Assembly (NCBI RefSeq): GCF_949628215.1
Contig: NC_134283.1
Location: 4,519,610 to 4,583,609 of the forward strand
DNA: 64,000 nucleotides
From: Phalacrocorax aristotelis
Lineage: Eukaryota > Chordata > Aves > Suliformes > Phalacrocoracidae
Direction: 5' to 3'
Below the pieces are notes generated by a model. That model had not been told where the DNA came from and ran no database searches. It saw only the letters and a program-made list of their open reading frames with translations. Each line of letters opens with the position of its first letter. Positions within the stretch are counted from its first letter, which is position 1. This document shows, in pieces, positions 10,961-22,148 of the stretch. The position numbers were made by a program, and so were the translations under genes.

Positions 10961-13900
10961 GAGTATAGAAAGTGCCAAAATGTTATGGTCAGTCTGAAAG
11001 TCAAAGTCTAGCCGAGCCTGACTTTTGGCAGGCTTAATGTTACAAAAGTTTAAAAGGGTTTAAAAGAAGACAAGTTGTTTCAGAGATACTGGAAAAGTAC
11101 ATGCCTTACGGGTGAATCCGTGAGAGGACAAATGGAAGTTCCCCCTGGAAAACTTAAACCAGTGGGATGAAAATGATGCACCTCCCCAGAGGTGCAGGAC
11201 CAGTGCCTATGTGTTCGGGGTGATTCTTCAGACATTTCTCATTATGTATTTGGATTGTATAGTAAAATCTTATATGCTTAGCTTGGGGAGGAGGGGGATA
11301 ATTAAAGATTAATAAACAGATTCAGCACAAGGAAATTCTAATTATGAATAGGCTGAGTTCTTCTGCTTGCAAAAATATAAGAATAGATATATAGGAGCTC
11401 TGTGAATAACTTCCATAAGATTGGTATTGCTTAAAAGCAAATATATCTTTCACTATTTATGATTCTTCTCTCGGATGGTTGCTTCGGGTTTTTTTTTTTT
11501 TAAATAGTATTTCCTTAATTTCTTTCTTTTCATTCCTATTCTCTCTATGCTGTGCTTGAGGAATTGTCATGATTAATATTTCATGACCTCTAGAGTACGT
11601 GCCAAAAACACGGAAATGTAGAAACAAATCACCTTTTGGTATTAATGCAATATTGCAGAGCGTAGTTCTCAAGGCTGTGCAAAGAAAGGATTAGACTTTA
11701 CGGGGGGAAAAAACCTAGCAGTAAAAATGTGTCTAGCAAAACACACCGAGAGTTTTTAAACAGTTTAAACAATTTTATCACATCCTGTAGTGACTTATTA
11801 ACAGTGTCTTCAACCTTTATATATTCCAATAACAACCTGATGTCTTCATCTTATCTTATGGAACTATAATTGGCTGAATCCAGGTACCAGTGCCTGGAGG
11901 CCATACAGTCTTATAGACTTTAATGGCTCATTAGGTATTTATTCACTTTAACTTAAACAGCTCAGCCATTTGTGGAAAATGAGCCTTTAAAATAGAATTA
12001 GGTTTTTTTTTAACCTAAGTGTAGTGTATAACCTGAACTGCCACTGAATTTAAATTTCCAAACCTGCCAGCTTAATTTGGCCTTGCTGTCTTCCCTTTGC
12101 AAAATGGGTTATAGCTTTGTAATGCCTTCTTATGCTGAAGAAGTATGCTGGTGGTATTTAAAACTGCTTGAATTAAACAGAATGGTTCCTTTAGATAAAA
12201 AAACAAACCATCCCCCATTAAATGTGTGGTTAATGTATTTCGATAACTCATGCTGACAGGTGTCATCTCTACAGGCTATCTCTAGCCTTTAATCATCAGA
12301 ACGCAGAGACTGGAGGGGTCCTAATTAATCTGAGTTTTAGCCAGGGTGGTGGGTGGTTCTACTTCACTGTTCAAAATAGCACAAGCCTCAACACACATGG
12401 TGCACCTTGGGTTGTGTCCAAAACCATGAGCCTGTGAGAGGAGGAGGCTGTAAAAGATCACAGAGGATGGGGAGAATGTGATGGTGAGTTGCCTTTAATG
12501 GTTCCAGCTAAAGCCAGCGCTTTGCGTGTTGAACAGTTGTCACTCAACAGGCAAATTGTCTCCTCATTTGCTTATTGATCTGGAAGGCCTGATGCAGAGA
12601 AAAACCGTGGTTCGTGTGCAGGATTTCACAGCTCTGGGCAAGGGACCACCGCAGGATGCCGGGCTCACGGCACTCCCTGCCTGATGAACCACGGCCCTTT
12701 TTGTGAAAGGTTAACCGTGGTGCAGCAGGTAGGGGCCCGCTGGCTTGTTAAAACTGAACCTCGCACTACCCAGGAGTGGTTTGGGAGAACAACTCTGCTG
12801 GAAACACACTCTCTCTTGCCTCCCATTTGTGCTGATTCTTTCTGCACAGAGTGAAGGTGACTGAGTCAGCTCCTCCCGTACTGTTTGGAGCCTCCTTTTT
12901 TTTCCCTGAAAAAATACAGTTAGTTCAATGAAAATGTACCGTAACCGAGGTGGTATTGAAGGGTTTTGTTCCAAATTACTATGCAAGGAGACATGCTCTT
13001 GGGCTTAAAGGAAGTTCATTTCTGTAATGTAGTTGGCTTCATATAGCAGCCACTGATTGTGGCTCAGTGCATGCAAGTTTTGCAAAAGTATACCCTTGTC
13101 CTTCGCTGCCCAATGCTGCCACGCTAGCGGCAATGACGACGTGGGCATGTGCCATGTGAAAAGGAGAATTATGTGAAGGAGGCCATGGAATTCACTGCTG
13201 CATTAGGCTTTTTGGATCATCAGGTTCTCTGTAGGAAGCATGAGGAAGGCTAGGGAGGGTTCTTGCCCCTTGAGATGCTGGCTCTGGTACATTAGTGATA
13301 GTGATAGGTGAAAATTCTGTTCAAGAGCCAAGCTACACAATTTTCCATTCTAGCAGGTCTATATCTTTCAGACACCTATATCACTACGCTCAGGCTTCAC
13401 AACCTTAAAGAAGTTTTATTTTATGAATGCATAACATAATAATAATATCTGGAAATTGCTTGCAAGCTGCCATTTTTTCATGTTCCCTTTGTTCACTTCC
13501 ATTATTTATATGGTCTGAAAATTTCCATATTTGCTCTATTTTGTTGAAAAAGACACTATATGTTTTGCTGGAGGATGGTTTGGATTGGTTTTGTAAATGG
13601 GAAAATATAAAGCTCTTAAAATGCTTAGAAATCAAAATGTTATCTTTAATATGAACAGATTGTGACGGACTATGCATGCTTCAGACTCATGCAGGCATGG
13701 AGGTGGGGACTAAAATAGAGCACTGTTAGAGTTGTGGTCTAAAGAGTGAACTGGGTGAGACTGAGGAAAAGCAGGTGTTGCTAGTTCCTCCGTTTAGAAT
13801 TAAAGGAGCAGTAAAACACCCAAGGATCGCTTCCAAAGTGATCATTAAGGTTAGTTAGTTACTTTAATTCACTTAAAGTGGTGCTTAAGGACAATTTGCT

Positions 13901-14861
13901 CCTGATTCTCCCCTGCCAGCTGAAGCAAATGGTTTTCTTTTCTTTTCCTCCCTTTTTGCCAGATGAGACCACAAAAGGCATTGTGAAGAGGGACTGGCCA
14001 GAGACAGGAGCCTGTTTACTCATGCCACGTCCCCTTTTCATTATCCCTTGTCGGTTTTCTGCATGCTGAACAGTATCTAAGACTTTTAATACCCGATGTA
14101 AATTGATTTCAAAATAGTGGCAAGGGAATGCATAAGCAGTGAACTCTGTTTCATGGCAGGGGCACAGCAGAGACGGTAGCTTGGCGACCCCTTCTTTTAA
14201 GCTCGTAGAGCATCTGCTGCTCTGACGCTACCTCCATTGATCAGCACCTTTGACAAATGGGTCAATTATTGTCTATACGAAATGTTTCTATGAACCGTTT
14301 TTTAAAAAACAATGTACCTACAAAGTTAACGCCTTTTAAAACTGTCACTCTCCCCCAGTAACACGGTTGCACTTAGAAAAGGTGCCTTGATGTTTAATTA
14401 CCGCATACAACTGGGATGACGTCTGTTATCTATGCTATTGGAAAGATAACAGTGATAGCATCATGAGGGCTGAATGCAGCTATGGTGCACATAAAATGCT
14501 GCTATATCCTCCACTGTATCAAAAAGACTGTACTCCACATCACGTAGTGAATAGAAGGGCCACAGTCCTTTAACTTCTTGTCCCCTCCCAGTAGATCCAT
14601 CCCAAGAAACATTATTAGGATAATTATTCTGCTGGGGCAAGATAGTTACTACTATATCAACATTACTTCGTAATGAATCGCGGTTTTCCGTGGAGCTCTT
14701 GAGCTGGGCCTAGCTCTGCTTAATTTAAAGTAGCTGTGTTGACATAATATATTTAGACTTCTGTAATGTGTTTGACTTAGTACTGCACAACATTCTGATT
14801 AAAAACAATTATCGCTATACAAAATCGGTGTTGTACATATTAAACGGCTTCCAAACTGTCT
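10961..14861. other. Non-coding stretch, no gene recognised
   Basis: About 3.9 kb. It includes a T-rich run near 11490-11501 and a somewhat GC-richer patch at 12600-12880, which ends in an AP-1-like site (TGACTGAGTCAGC, 12858-12870). No reading frame exceeds about 91 codons and none is recognisable. I see no splice-flanked exon or RNA gene. Confidence 0.5.
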
Positions 14862-14980
14862 CGACGATAGCTTGCGGAAGGGAGCTCCGTATCGAGAATC
14901 GGCACCCGGGGGAAGTTTCCAGTTCCTCCGAGGTCTCGCCGCAGGTTCGGCACAGAAACTCCACCGAAGGTCTGCTGGCG
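14862..14980. promoter_or_regulatory. Compact CpG cluster
   Basis: About 13 CpG dinucleotides fall within roughly 120 bp (for example at 14862, 14865, 14875, 14888, 14893, 14900, 14907, 14929, 14937, 14940, 14948, 14964 and 14979). The surrounding DNA is strongly CpG-poor. It lies about 330 bp upstream of the LTR at about 15310-16140. It is shorter than a conventional CpG island. It could be a small unmethylated regulatory element, the remains of a promoter or first exon, or internal sequence of a young mobile element. The sequence does not decide among these, and no open frame of note crosses it. Confidence 0.4.
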
Positions 14981-15410
14981 TAAATGAGGCAAAGGGCTGA
15001 TTTCTGTTGCAGATTGGGGTTGTGCGGTGGGTGGAAGTCGTCCAACTTCTGCTTTCAATGTAACAAGACCCAGTCTCATAATTTAGGCTGCACTTCTCCA
15101 GGAAGTGCTGCGTAATGGAAGTGAATTAATCTGAAAAGGTGCGGAGAACATCGCACGTGCCCAGCTGCTTGTGACTGCTCAGAGTAACGTGGTAGCTGAG
15201 GAGGCTGATGCGTGACTATATAGACAAGTACGACGAGGCAGGTGGTGCTGCTTTACTAATGGCAGAGCTAAAGTTCTGGCAGAGGAACACCAGGACAGCG
15301 TTTGGAAACTGCACCTCTTTTATTTTAAAGCTTCTGTACGGGGTGTCGCTGTGCGGGTGCCGGCAGCGGGGGCTGCAGGGCCCCTGTGAGGAGAGGCTGG
15401 GCTGGGCAGA

Positions 15411-15450
15411 GCCGGTTCCAGCCGGTTCCGGGCGGTTCCGGGCGGTTCTG
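15411..15450 (+). repeat. 10-bp tandem repeat, four units
   Basis: Four adjacent 10-mers follow GCCGGTTCCA, GCCGGTTCCG, GGCGGTTCCG and GGCGGTTCTG. They sit in the GC-rich 5' part of the LTR, where transcription-factor sites are usually found. Whether the expansion is specific to this copy needs comparison with other copies of the same LTR family. Confidence 0.85.
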
Positions 15451-15589
15451 CAGCTGCCCCACCCCAGGGCACAGCTGAGCCCCTCAGCGACGCTGGTGGT
15501 GCCTCCGTGGAAGCGTGTTTAACAAAGGGGCAAAACACTGCCCGGGAGTGAGGGGGGAAGGGTGTGAGAGAGGAGTGTGACCCCCAGGG

Positions 15590-15613
15590 GGGGAGGAGGA
15601 GGAGGAGGAGGAG
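15590..15613 (+). repeat. GGA trinucleotide microsatellite
   Basis: A short run of GGA units in the LTR. Because of it, several proline- or serine-rich and glycine-rich frames open on both strands around 15484-15932; these are composition artefacts. Confidence 0.85.
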
Positions 15614-16325
15614 GAAGAGCTCCAGGCGCTGGAGCAGGGATTCCGTGCAGCCCCTGGAGGACCCCACACAGGAGCAGGTGGACATGTTCTGAAGGCACTT
15701 GCAGCCTGGGGAGGGGACTCAGCCTGGAGCGGGGAAAAGTGTGGGGAGGAAGGAGCCGCAGAGAGGAGGCGTTGCGTCCTGACCCGAACCCCTGTTCCCC
15801 ATCACACCATGACACCTGGGGAGGGGAGGCAGAGGAGCTGGGGATGAAGGAGTGAAGCTGAGCCTGGGGAAGAGGAGGGAGGGGGTGGTGAGGAGGGAAA
15901 GTGTGGTTTTCATGTTGTCTGTTTCTTACCACCCAAATCTATTTTAATTGGTAATTAATTAATTTTCCCCAAGTCAAATCTGCTTTGCCTGTGACGGTGA
16001 CTGGTAAGTGACCTCTCTGTCTTTATCTTGACCCATGAGCTTTTTCTTCTTATTTTCTCCCCCCATCCTGTTGAGGCAGGGGAGGAAAAGAGCAGCTGGG
16101 TGGGTGTCTGGATGCAGCCCAAGGTCAATCCACTACCACTTCCTTTCTGAAAAAATTCAGAATACACATATAAGAATCTGATGTGGAAAACCTGAGGTAA
16201 TCAATGTGTTAATCTGGTTGAAATGAAGGTTTTGATGTACTTTAATCAAAGTATATGAGGGAACAGCTTGTGTGAGGCACAGCAGACATTTCCATAATTT
16301 AACAAGCAAAGTCAGAATAAGTTCC

Positions 16326-16430
16326 AGTTAACTTTGCTTAAACTATAGTGACTCATTCAAATTGAAGATCTGGCCCTACAGGTCAGTGGAAAAATAACTG
16401 ACCTGTGTTGACTTTGAGCCAAAATACAGT
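16326..16430 (+). repeat. Old interspersed repeat fragment (copy 2) with inverted repeat
   Basis: This aligns with the fragment at 10120-10240 through the GATCTGGCCCTACAGGTCAG region. It contains a perfect 10-bp inverted repeat: ACAGGTCAGT at 16378-16387 and ACTGACCTGT at 16397-16406, separated by 9 nt. The arms include AGGTCA and TGACCT, the nuclear-receptor half site. No coding content. Confidence 0.5.
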
Positions 16431-19400
16431 AATTTAGCAGCTGAAAGCAGGAGGAGACAGGGTGGCAGACGACTGGAGCCAGCAGAAATTCAGGTCAGAC
16501 TTCAGGTGCTAAAATTTCACACCGAAAGTAACCAAAGATTGGGATGATTTGCAGAGAGCTATAGAAGAGTTTTCATTATTCCGTTTTATTATCTTTCTAA
16601 AAATGTGTTCTATCTCCTACCACAAAATATGATCAGGATGCAGGAGTTACCAAGTGACATATTTTGACCTGGATTATACTGGAAGTCAAATAGATAAATG
16701 TAGTATTCCCTGCTGGTATAAAAATTCCACGAGACCGAATGAGATCACAGCCTGCAATGATAGTGCTCACTGTCTCCTAGCACCACAAATGATTAGGAGC
16801 AGAATTATAGCATGGTGATTTCATGTCAGAGGACAATGCTTTATTACTGTTTGATTTACTTAGTAATATAAGTACATTGAATCAGAGCAGGGGAAACTGC
16901 TTTAGAATTAATTTTTTCGTTAGCTCAGTTATTTTTATTTTGTTCTGTCTTTCTGGTGACCTTCAGCCGAGTGCAAGGGATCCTATAAAACAGGGATGTG
17001 ACAGTTTTCTTTAGGTTATGATTCACCGAAACATAGCACTAGTGAAACAGCACCTGCCAAGGGGACAAAGGAGATTCAAGGGACTTGGCAACAAACTGAT
17101 TATCTAAATATTAACATAGAATGGATTAAAAAAAAATTTCCATTAATATGATAATAGCTACTGTTGGTTACTAGGTGGCCACTGTTGCATCACATTTATG
17201 AACTCAAGCAGGAGTTTATACCATTTAATTTTTCCCATGTATAACATAAATCTGATCTAATTTAGGAATACATGTTCTCTCTACAGTCCAATGGGAAAAA
17301 TAAAGTCTCTCCAAAGCTGATCATTCCATCATGAGTTCCTGAGATAGGTGAGCTCGCCTAACTTCTAGAAATATCTGTATTACTACATATCATTAGAGGT
17401 ATTCTAAAAGGGTGCCTAACTTTTAGACTCCAACAGAAAAAATGTTCAGAAAAAATGTTTCCCACCTGTCTGCCTCTGGCTTCTCATTCCATGCAGCCCA
17501 TTTAGTAGCACCAGCTGCTTGTGGAGCTGTTTGTGGAGCTTTGAAATGAATCGTTGGGGAACTGTCCCACTCCCTGCTGCAAGGGCATGACAGGAGGGTG
17601 GCGAGGTGGTGGGTAATAATTACAGCAAGAAGACGAGTAGGTGAGGGTTGCTGCCCAGGAAATCTTTGTGCAGTTGTTTCTTTGAGCAGCTAAAGCAGGA
17701 GATAACCATGCTTAGGTGCTCGTGCTGGACCAAATAAATAAGGGGATTTGCAGTTGGAAAACTTCTCAGCATTTGGTGCAATCTGTCTAGATCCACATGG
17801 GCGGCGTAGGACAGGGACTAAGATCTGTAGCTGTGATTTAATGAAGATGGTGATCTTTAACTTACCATTAAGGCTAATTCAGTATTTTTCACGGGGACTT
17901 AAATTCACATTAAAAAAAACCCCATTCTTAACTATTGCATGGTTTCTATCAAAATAACCCCCAAGTACCCCACCCTCAAAGGTAACACTGATGTATTACA
18001 CGTAGCAGTAAGACATGCCACGTCTTCAGTGAATGCATTGCCCTTGGGTACACCAGGGGTTAGTTAAGCAGTATTTCTGGATGTTTGATTACCATGTTGA
18101 GGTAATTAATGGGCTGCATGTGATCTCTATTAATTAGACCATGCTCAAACCTTGATAAGTTGTATGTCCTTATAAGTACATCATAGTAGTTTCACAAAGC
18201 CTTACAAACTCTGGTTAATTATAAGATCATGATAATTCCAGCATTTAAAAGAAGAAAAAAAAGATACTTTTTTTTAATGGTTGTAAAACGGTTCTAAGAA
18301 AAATCTTCCATGAAGCAAAAGTAAGGATGCTTTTTTGAAGACGAAATGATTTGGTGGAAAGAAACGATTTTTCTTTTAGAAAGATAGTTTGACAGCTTTC
18401 CTCTACCTACGTCATCTGTGGGAAGAACGAGTTCCGGAAGGGAAATAAGGCATGGGGGACACGTTGCCTTAGTGGAGGGGAGGACAACAGTAACCTGTAG
18501 TTACTATTTCTTCAAGTTTGATAGTCAGCGCTACTCAGCAGTGTAAACTCCCTTTTCTAAATGCTGTGAGAGCACACCTACCAATTCTTACATCACAAGC
18601 TCCCATCACAGAAAAACCTTGTTTCACTCCTGCAATTTAGATTTCATCCTAGTTGTCCTTGGTTTCAACCCTTTTGACTGCTACACTCCATGGATACTCA
18701 GAGGCAAAGACATATGACCACAATTGACAGCAGGGCTGTCGTGCCTACGCTCTTCAGGCAGATCACATATATGGGGTAGGTAAGAGAGATACTGCTTCTT
18801 TGCCAACTCTCAAGGGTCAAATTCAGGACTAAATAAGTAAATTAAGCAGAGCCAATTGACAACTGCCTGCAGCAGGCAGTCAGTAGCTGCCAGGCGATTT
18901 GTATGTGAAATTCTAATGCACTATTGACACATTTCTGAAAACGCACCTTCAAAGAAAGAAAAACTAATTAACTTTTTACTGATAGCGTGTGTTCCTTTAT
19001 TTTGATGTACCTGCCATTTGAGCTGTAAAGCAGGATTATCAGCTCAATCTCTGGGTTCGTGCCAGTTTGGCTTTTGGATTCGTGCACTCCCGCGAAGTCA
19101 TGATTGGTGTGGGGTCCAAAGAGCAGCTTCCTAGTGAACATAATTATTTATGTTGCACCTATAGAAACTTCCACATTTCTTCTGGTTTTATTGATCCAAA
19201 ACCTGTAGTTCTTTGCCCTTATTCTGTCACAGCTGCCTTTACAGTCTACAAGAATTTAGGTTGATAAAAGAGAAGGACTTTGTCTCACTGTGTTCCAAAA
19301 AATTCTTAGAAAAAAATTAACATGTAATACTAAATATAATAGTTAATGTATTTATTATATACACATGTATATTATAGATAATAACTAATAAAATTAAAAT

Positions 19401-21771
19401 CAACATTTCATGAGCTATGTGGAACTGTATTTGAATTACAGTTTTGCTCTTTCCTCAATTATCTGAAGAACAGAGTCCTTCTGCAACATGAATAATTGTG
19501 TGTTTACACTGATTCACTGCAGCATCATTTGACCTCTTCAACTATTCCTCTCCACAGGATGATGGTGTATGGCATGGAAACACCAATGCATTGGTAAGCT
19601 CAAATATAAATTGAAAAATATTCTTAAAGCAGGTTAGAGAGTATTTGTTCAGTTATTGTCTGTCCAAGTTATTTTGCAGGACATGAGAAGCAATCAGCTC
19701 CATTTTAGGAGTGCTGTTTCAGTTACCAAGCACCTTGATTAAGACAGGTGCAAGTGCAACTCTGGCTGTCTTTAAACTGGTGGCTGATCATAACTCTTTT
19801 AATCTAAGAAAGACCTCAGTTAAAACACTACAGGAAATGTAATAGTTGCTGGGGAAAAAATAGCATGTGCTACCCAGACAAAGGACTTGTCTGGGTAGAC
19901 AAACAGCTTTCAAAAAGAAAAAGAAGAGAAACCCAGGGAAAAAAAAAAGCAGAGAAAGGAAGAATAAGAAAAAAAAACACCTCAGTAGGAGCTGAGATTA
20001 CTTAACATTTCTTATAACAAAGCAGGAAGAACGATTCTCAGCACTGTTGAATCAAACCATCTTAAAAGAAGTTTTAGTGCATTGTAAAAGCAAGGTAAAC
20101 TTTTCCATTTCCCTGTAAAAACAAGTGAGAGTCTTGCAACACAACAAATTTCTCCTGCTTTGACTTCCTTTTCTTAAACTTGACTGGAGCGTGGCCACCA
20201 GCAGGACATACACCTAAGTAAACTACCAGTTCATGAAAGACAGGGGACTTTACTCCTGTGTAAATCCAGCTCGAACACAGAGATTGCTTACTTTTTCCTG
20301 TAGTAGGTCTGTGGCAACGAACAACAGAGATTTAGTATTCACCTGTACCTTGCAGGGAACGGCAACAAATAAGGGATGGATGTAAATGATGAGGAGTTAA
20401 TTTTGAGAAGGCTGAAAGCAGGTGAGAGAGGTAGAGAAGAGGCGCACACAGCAGCAGCTTTCCGGTAGATGGCTCTATTATACACCAGACTGTCCTGCAG
20501 CTCCTGCACCTCTCCCCAGTGAACCTGCGTTTTGTCTCAAGCAGACCTTTTAACACAAAACAGATGCACAGATCTTTGCCTTTTCATTTGGGCACCAGTG
20601 TCAAGCGTAGGTGTCTTTTTTTAATTATTATTACTAGTTTTCCCCCCAGTCATAATATGTAATTATGAAACTACCATGACAACAGAAACTTTCACAGTTA
20701 AACTGCAGGACATAGAATAAACCAGCACTTGGTAAGCTTATAGGCTGAATGAGGACTGATAGCTGATGTGCTGAATTCTGCTGAGTTATTGGTTGTACAT
20801 CTATTCAGATAAAATTTAACAAGGTCAATTAAACCCCTTTGTTTAACACAAGGTTACTTCACAAATGGTATTTCCAATTTCACAATTTTTGTTGTTTTGT
20901 TTTTTGCAAAGAGCGCAATATGGGATTGATGAGTCTTGTTATTTTGCCTATAAAGAGAGGTCTTAAATGCTTACAGATGCCTGCCAAGTGCAGCCATTCA
21001 GTTCTACACCACAGAACCAGATGAGTTTTGCTCGAGTTATAAAATGCATTAATTTAAGATTATACCCCTGTATGCTGTGGAACATATGTAGGTATAGCAC
21101 AAAGCTGACAATTTGTCAGGCTCTTCTCCAAGCCCTTTTCATGAAGAATGAGATCCCATTTGGATCAATTACAAGTGAATAGACATTATACACTCAAAAT
21201 CATGCCTTTGTTGCTTAACAGCGCAAAATATTGTTGGTATAATTATTTTTGTGCAGTCCTCTTGCCCTGTGGCATCGATCCAAATGTGATTCCAACTCTA
21301 CCTGGCTCTACCCCAAGACCACTCTACATAAGGCCCTCAGGATCCTAATTCTTCCGTTCAACTAACTATGACCAGTACCTCTGTGGTTTTGGGTCAATGT
21401 ACAATGGTCCATTCAGAGAAGTCCAAATATTGTTCTACTCGTTAGTGGCCTTCTGCAAAAATTGATACAAAACTCTTGGACAATACAAGTTCATCATAGA
21501 TTTCCCCTATGTATTTGATACACTTTTAAGTTCTATGTCCCTGAATGTCTTTATGTGACAGTATTTCTTCACTTTGACCCTGATATTTTTAGAACCATGA
21601 TTTCAATCTGATTTTAAACTCCTGATACATATGTTGCATTGCACACAAGCAGCCATGCATGCAAATAAAGTAGGTTCCCAAACCACCTTTATTAACTGGA
21701 GTACCAAACCCATTTTGAGTAGCACATAATTCAGAAGGGAGATGGAGCATATGACATATAAACAGAGGGTG
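16431..21771. other. Non-coding stretch, no gene recognised
   Basis: About 5.3 kb of AT-rich sequence. Notable items are the hairpin at 19870-19898 and the A/G-rich patch that follows it (19911-19980). There is also an A/T-rich patch at 19310-19400. A segment near 20250-20285 (TTACTCCTGTGTAAATCCAG) faintly resembles old amniote repeats. Frames are all under about 75 codons and unrecognised. No RNA gene recognised. Confidence 0.5.
19870..19898. other. Perfect hairpin (12-bp stem, 5-nt loop)
   Basis: The left arm CTACCCAGACAA (19870-19881) and the right arm TTGTCTGGGTAG (19887-19898) are exact reverse complements around the loop AGGAC. The stem does not extend further. It could form a cruciform in DNA or a short RNA hairpin. 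It is shorter than a typical microRNA precursor stem, so no RNA gene is called. Confidence 0.9.
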
Positions 21772-22148
21772 GGAGAACTGGGTTTGTTTAGCCTGGAGAG
21801 GAGAAAGCTGAGGGAATTCCAGCCTTCCAATATATAAAGTCAGAGCCAATTCTTCTCAGAAGGGCACTGCAGAATGGCAAGACACAACTGTTACACATTT
21901 TAACATGAAAAATTCCAACTGGTAGGAGGAAAACACTCTTCACAGTGAGGATTTTTAAGCACTGGGACAGGGGCCAAAAGAGTAAAAAGAGATGGGCCTG
22001 TATTTCCATTCTGGACATTTTCAGAATTGAACTGGAGAAAGCCCTTGGCAACCTTATACAACTCCTCACCCAACCCTGCTGGGAGCAGGAGCTTGGATTA
22101 GATGACTTCCTGAGGTCCCTTCCATAGAATATCTCCACAATTCTATGA
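21772..22148 (+). mobile_element. Old CR1 LINE 3' fragment (copy G)
   Basis: CTGGGTTTGTTTAGCCTGGA followed by GAGGAGAAAGCTGAGGG is the CR1 ORF2 GLFSLEKRRLR region. It continues through a diverged middle to GGATTAGATGACTTCCTGAG, GTCCCTTCCA and a terminal CCACAATTCTATGA. This is the normal order for a CR1 3' end on the plus strand. The copy carries many substitutions and indels, so it is much older than copies A-C. The coding frame is broken. The minus-strand frame of 131 codons at 21788-22183 is antisense to it. Confidence 0.85.

Larger units (their letters stand above)
15310..16140 (+). mobile_element. Solitary ERVL-like LTR (GC-rich type)
   Basis: This matches an avian endogenous-retrovirus LTR family. 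The order of blocks is a GC-rich 5' part with CTGCAGGGCCCCTGTGAGGA, a CTCAGCGACGCTGGTGGTGC block, CGTGTTTAACAAAGGGGCAA, ACACTGCCCGGGAG, a GACCCCACACAGGAGCAGG block, a G/A-rich part, ATTGGTAATTAATTAATTTT, CCCCAAGTCAAATCTG, CTGTGACGGTGACTGGTAAG, TTATCTTGACCCATGAGC and a terminal CAATCCACTACCAC. The 3' end is near 16138-16140. The 5' end is uncertain and may be truncated. No flanking retroviral genes or second LTR were seen, so it is probably a recombined solitary LTR. The AATAAA-like region before the 3' third fits the plus orientation. It contains a 10-bp tandem repeat (15411-15450) and a GGA run (about 15590-15613). Confidence 0.8.

Noticed and set aside
15320..15932. Proline-, serine- and leucine-rich frames on the minus strand (up to 137 codons)
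   Set aside because: They arise from G-rich LTR sequence and a GGA run. No domain or codon signal supports them.
19870..19898. Hairpin considered as a microRNA precursor
   Set aside because: The 12-bp stem and 29-nt total are too short for a typical precursor. Flanking sequence does not extend the stem.
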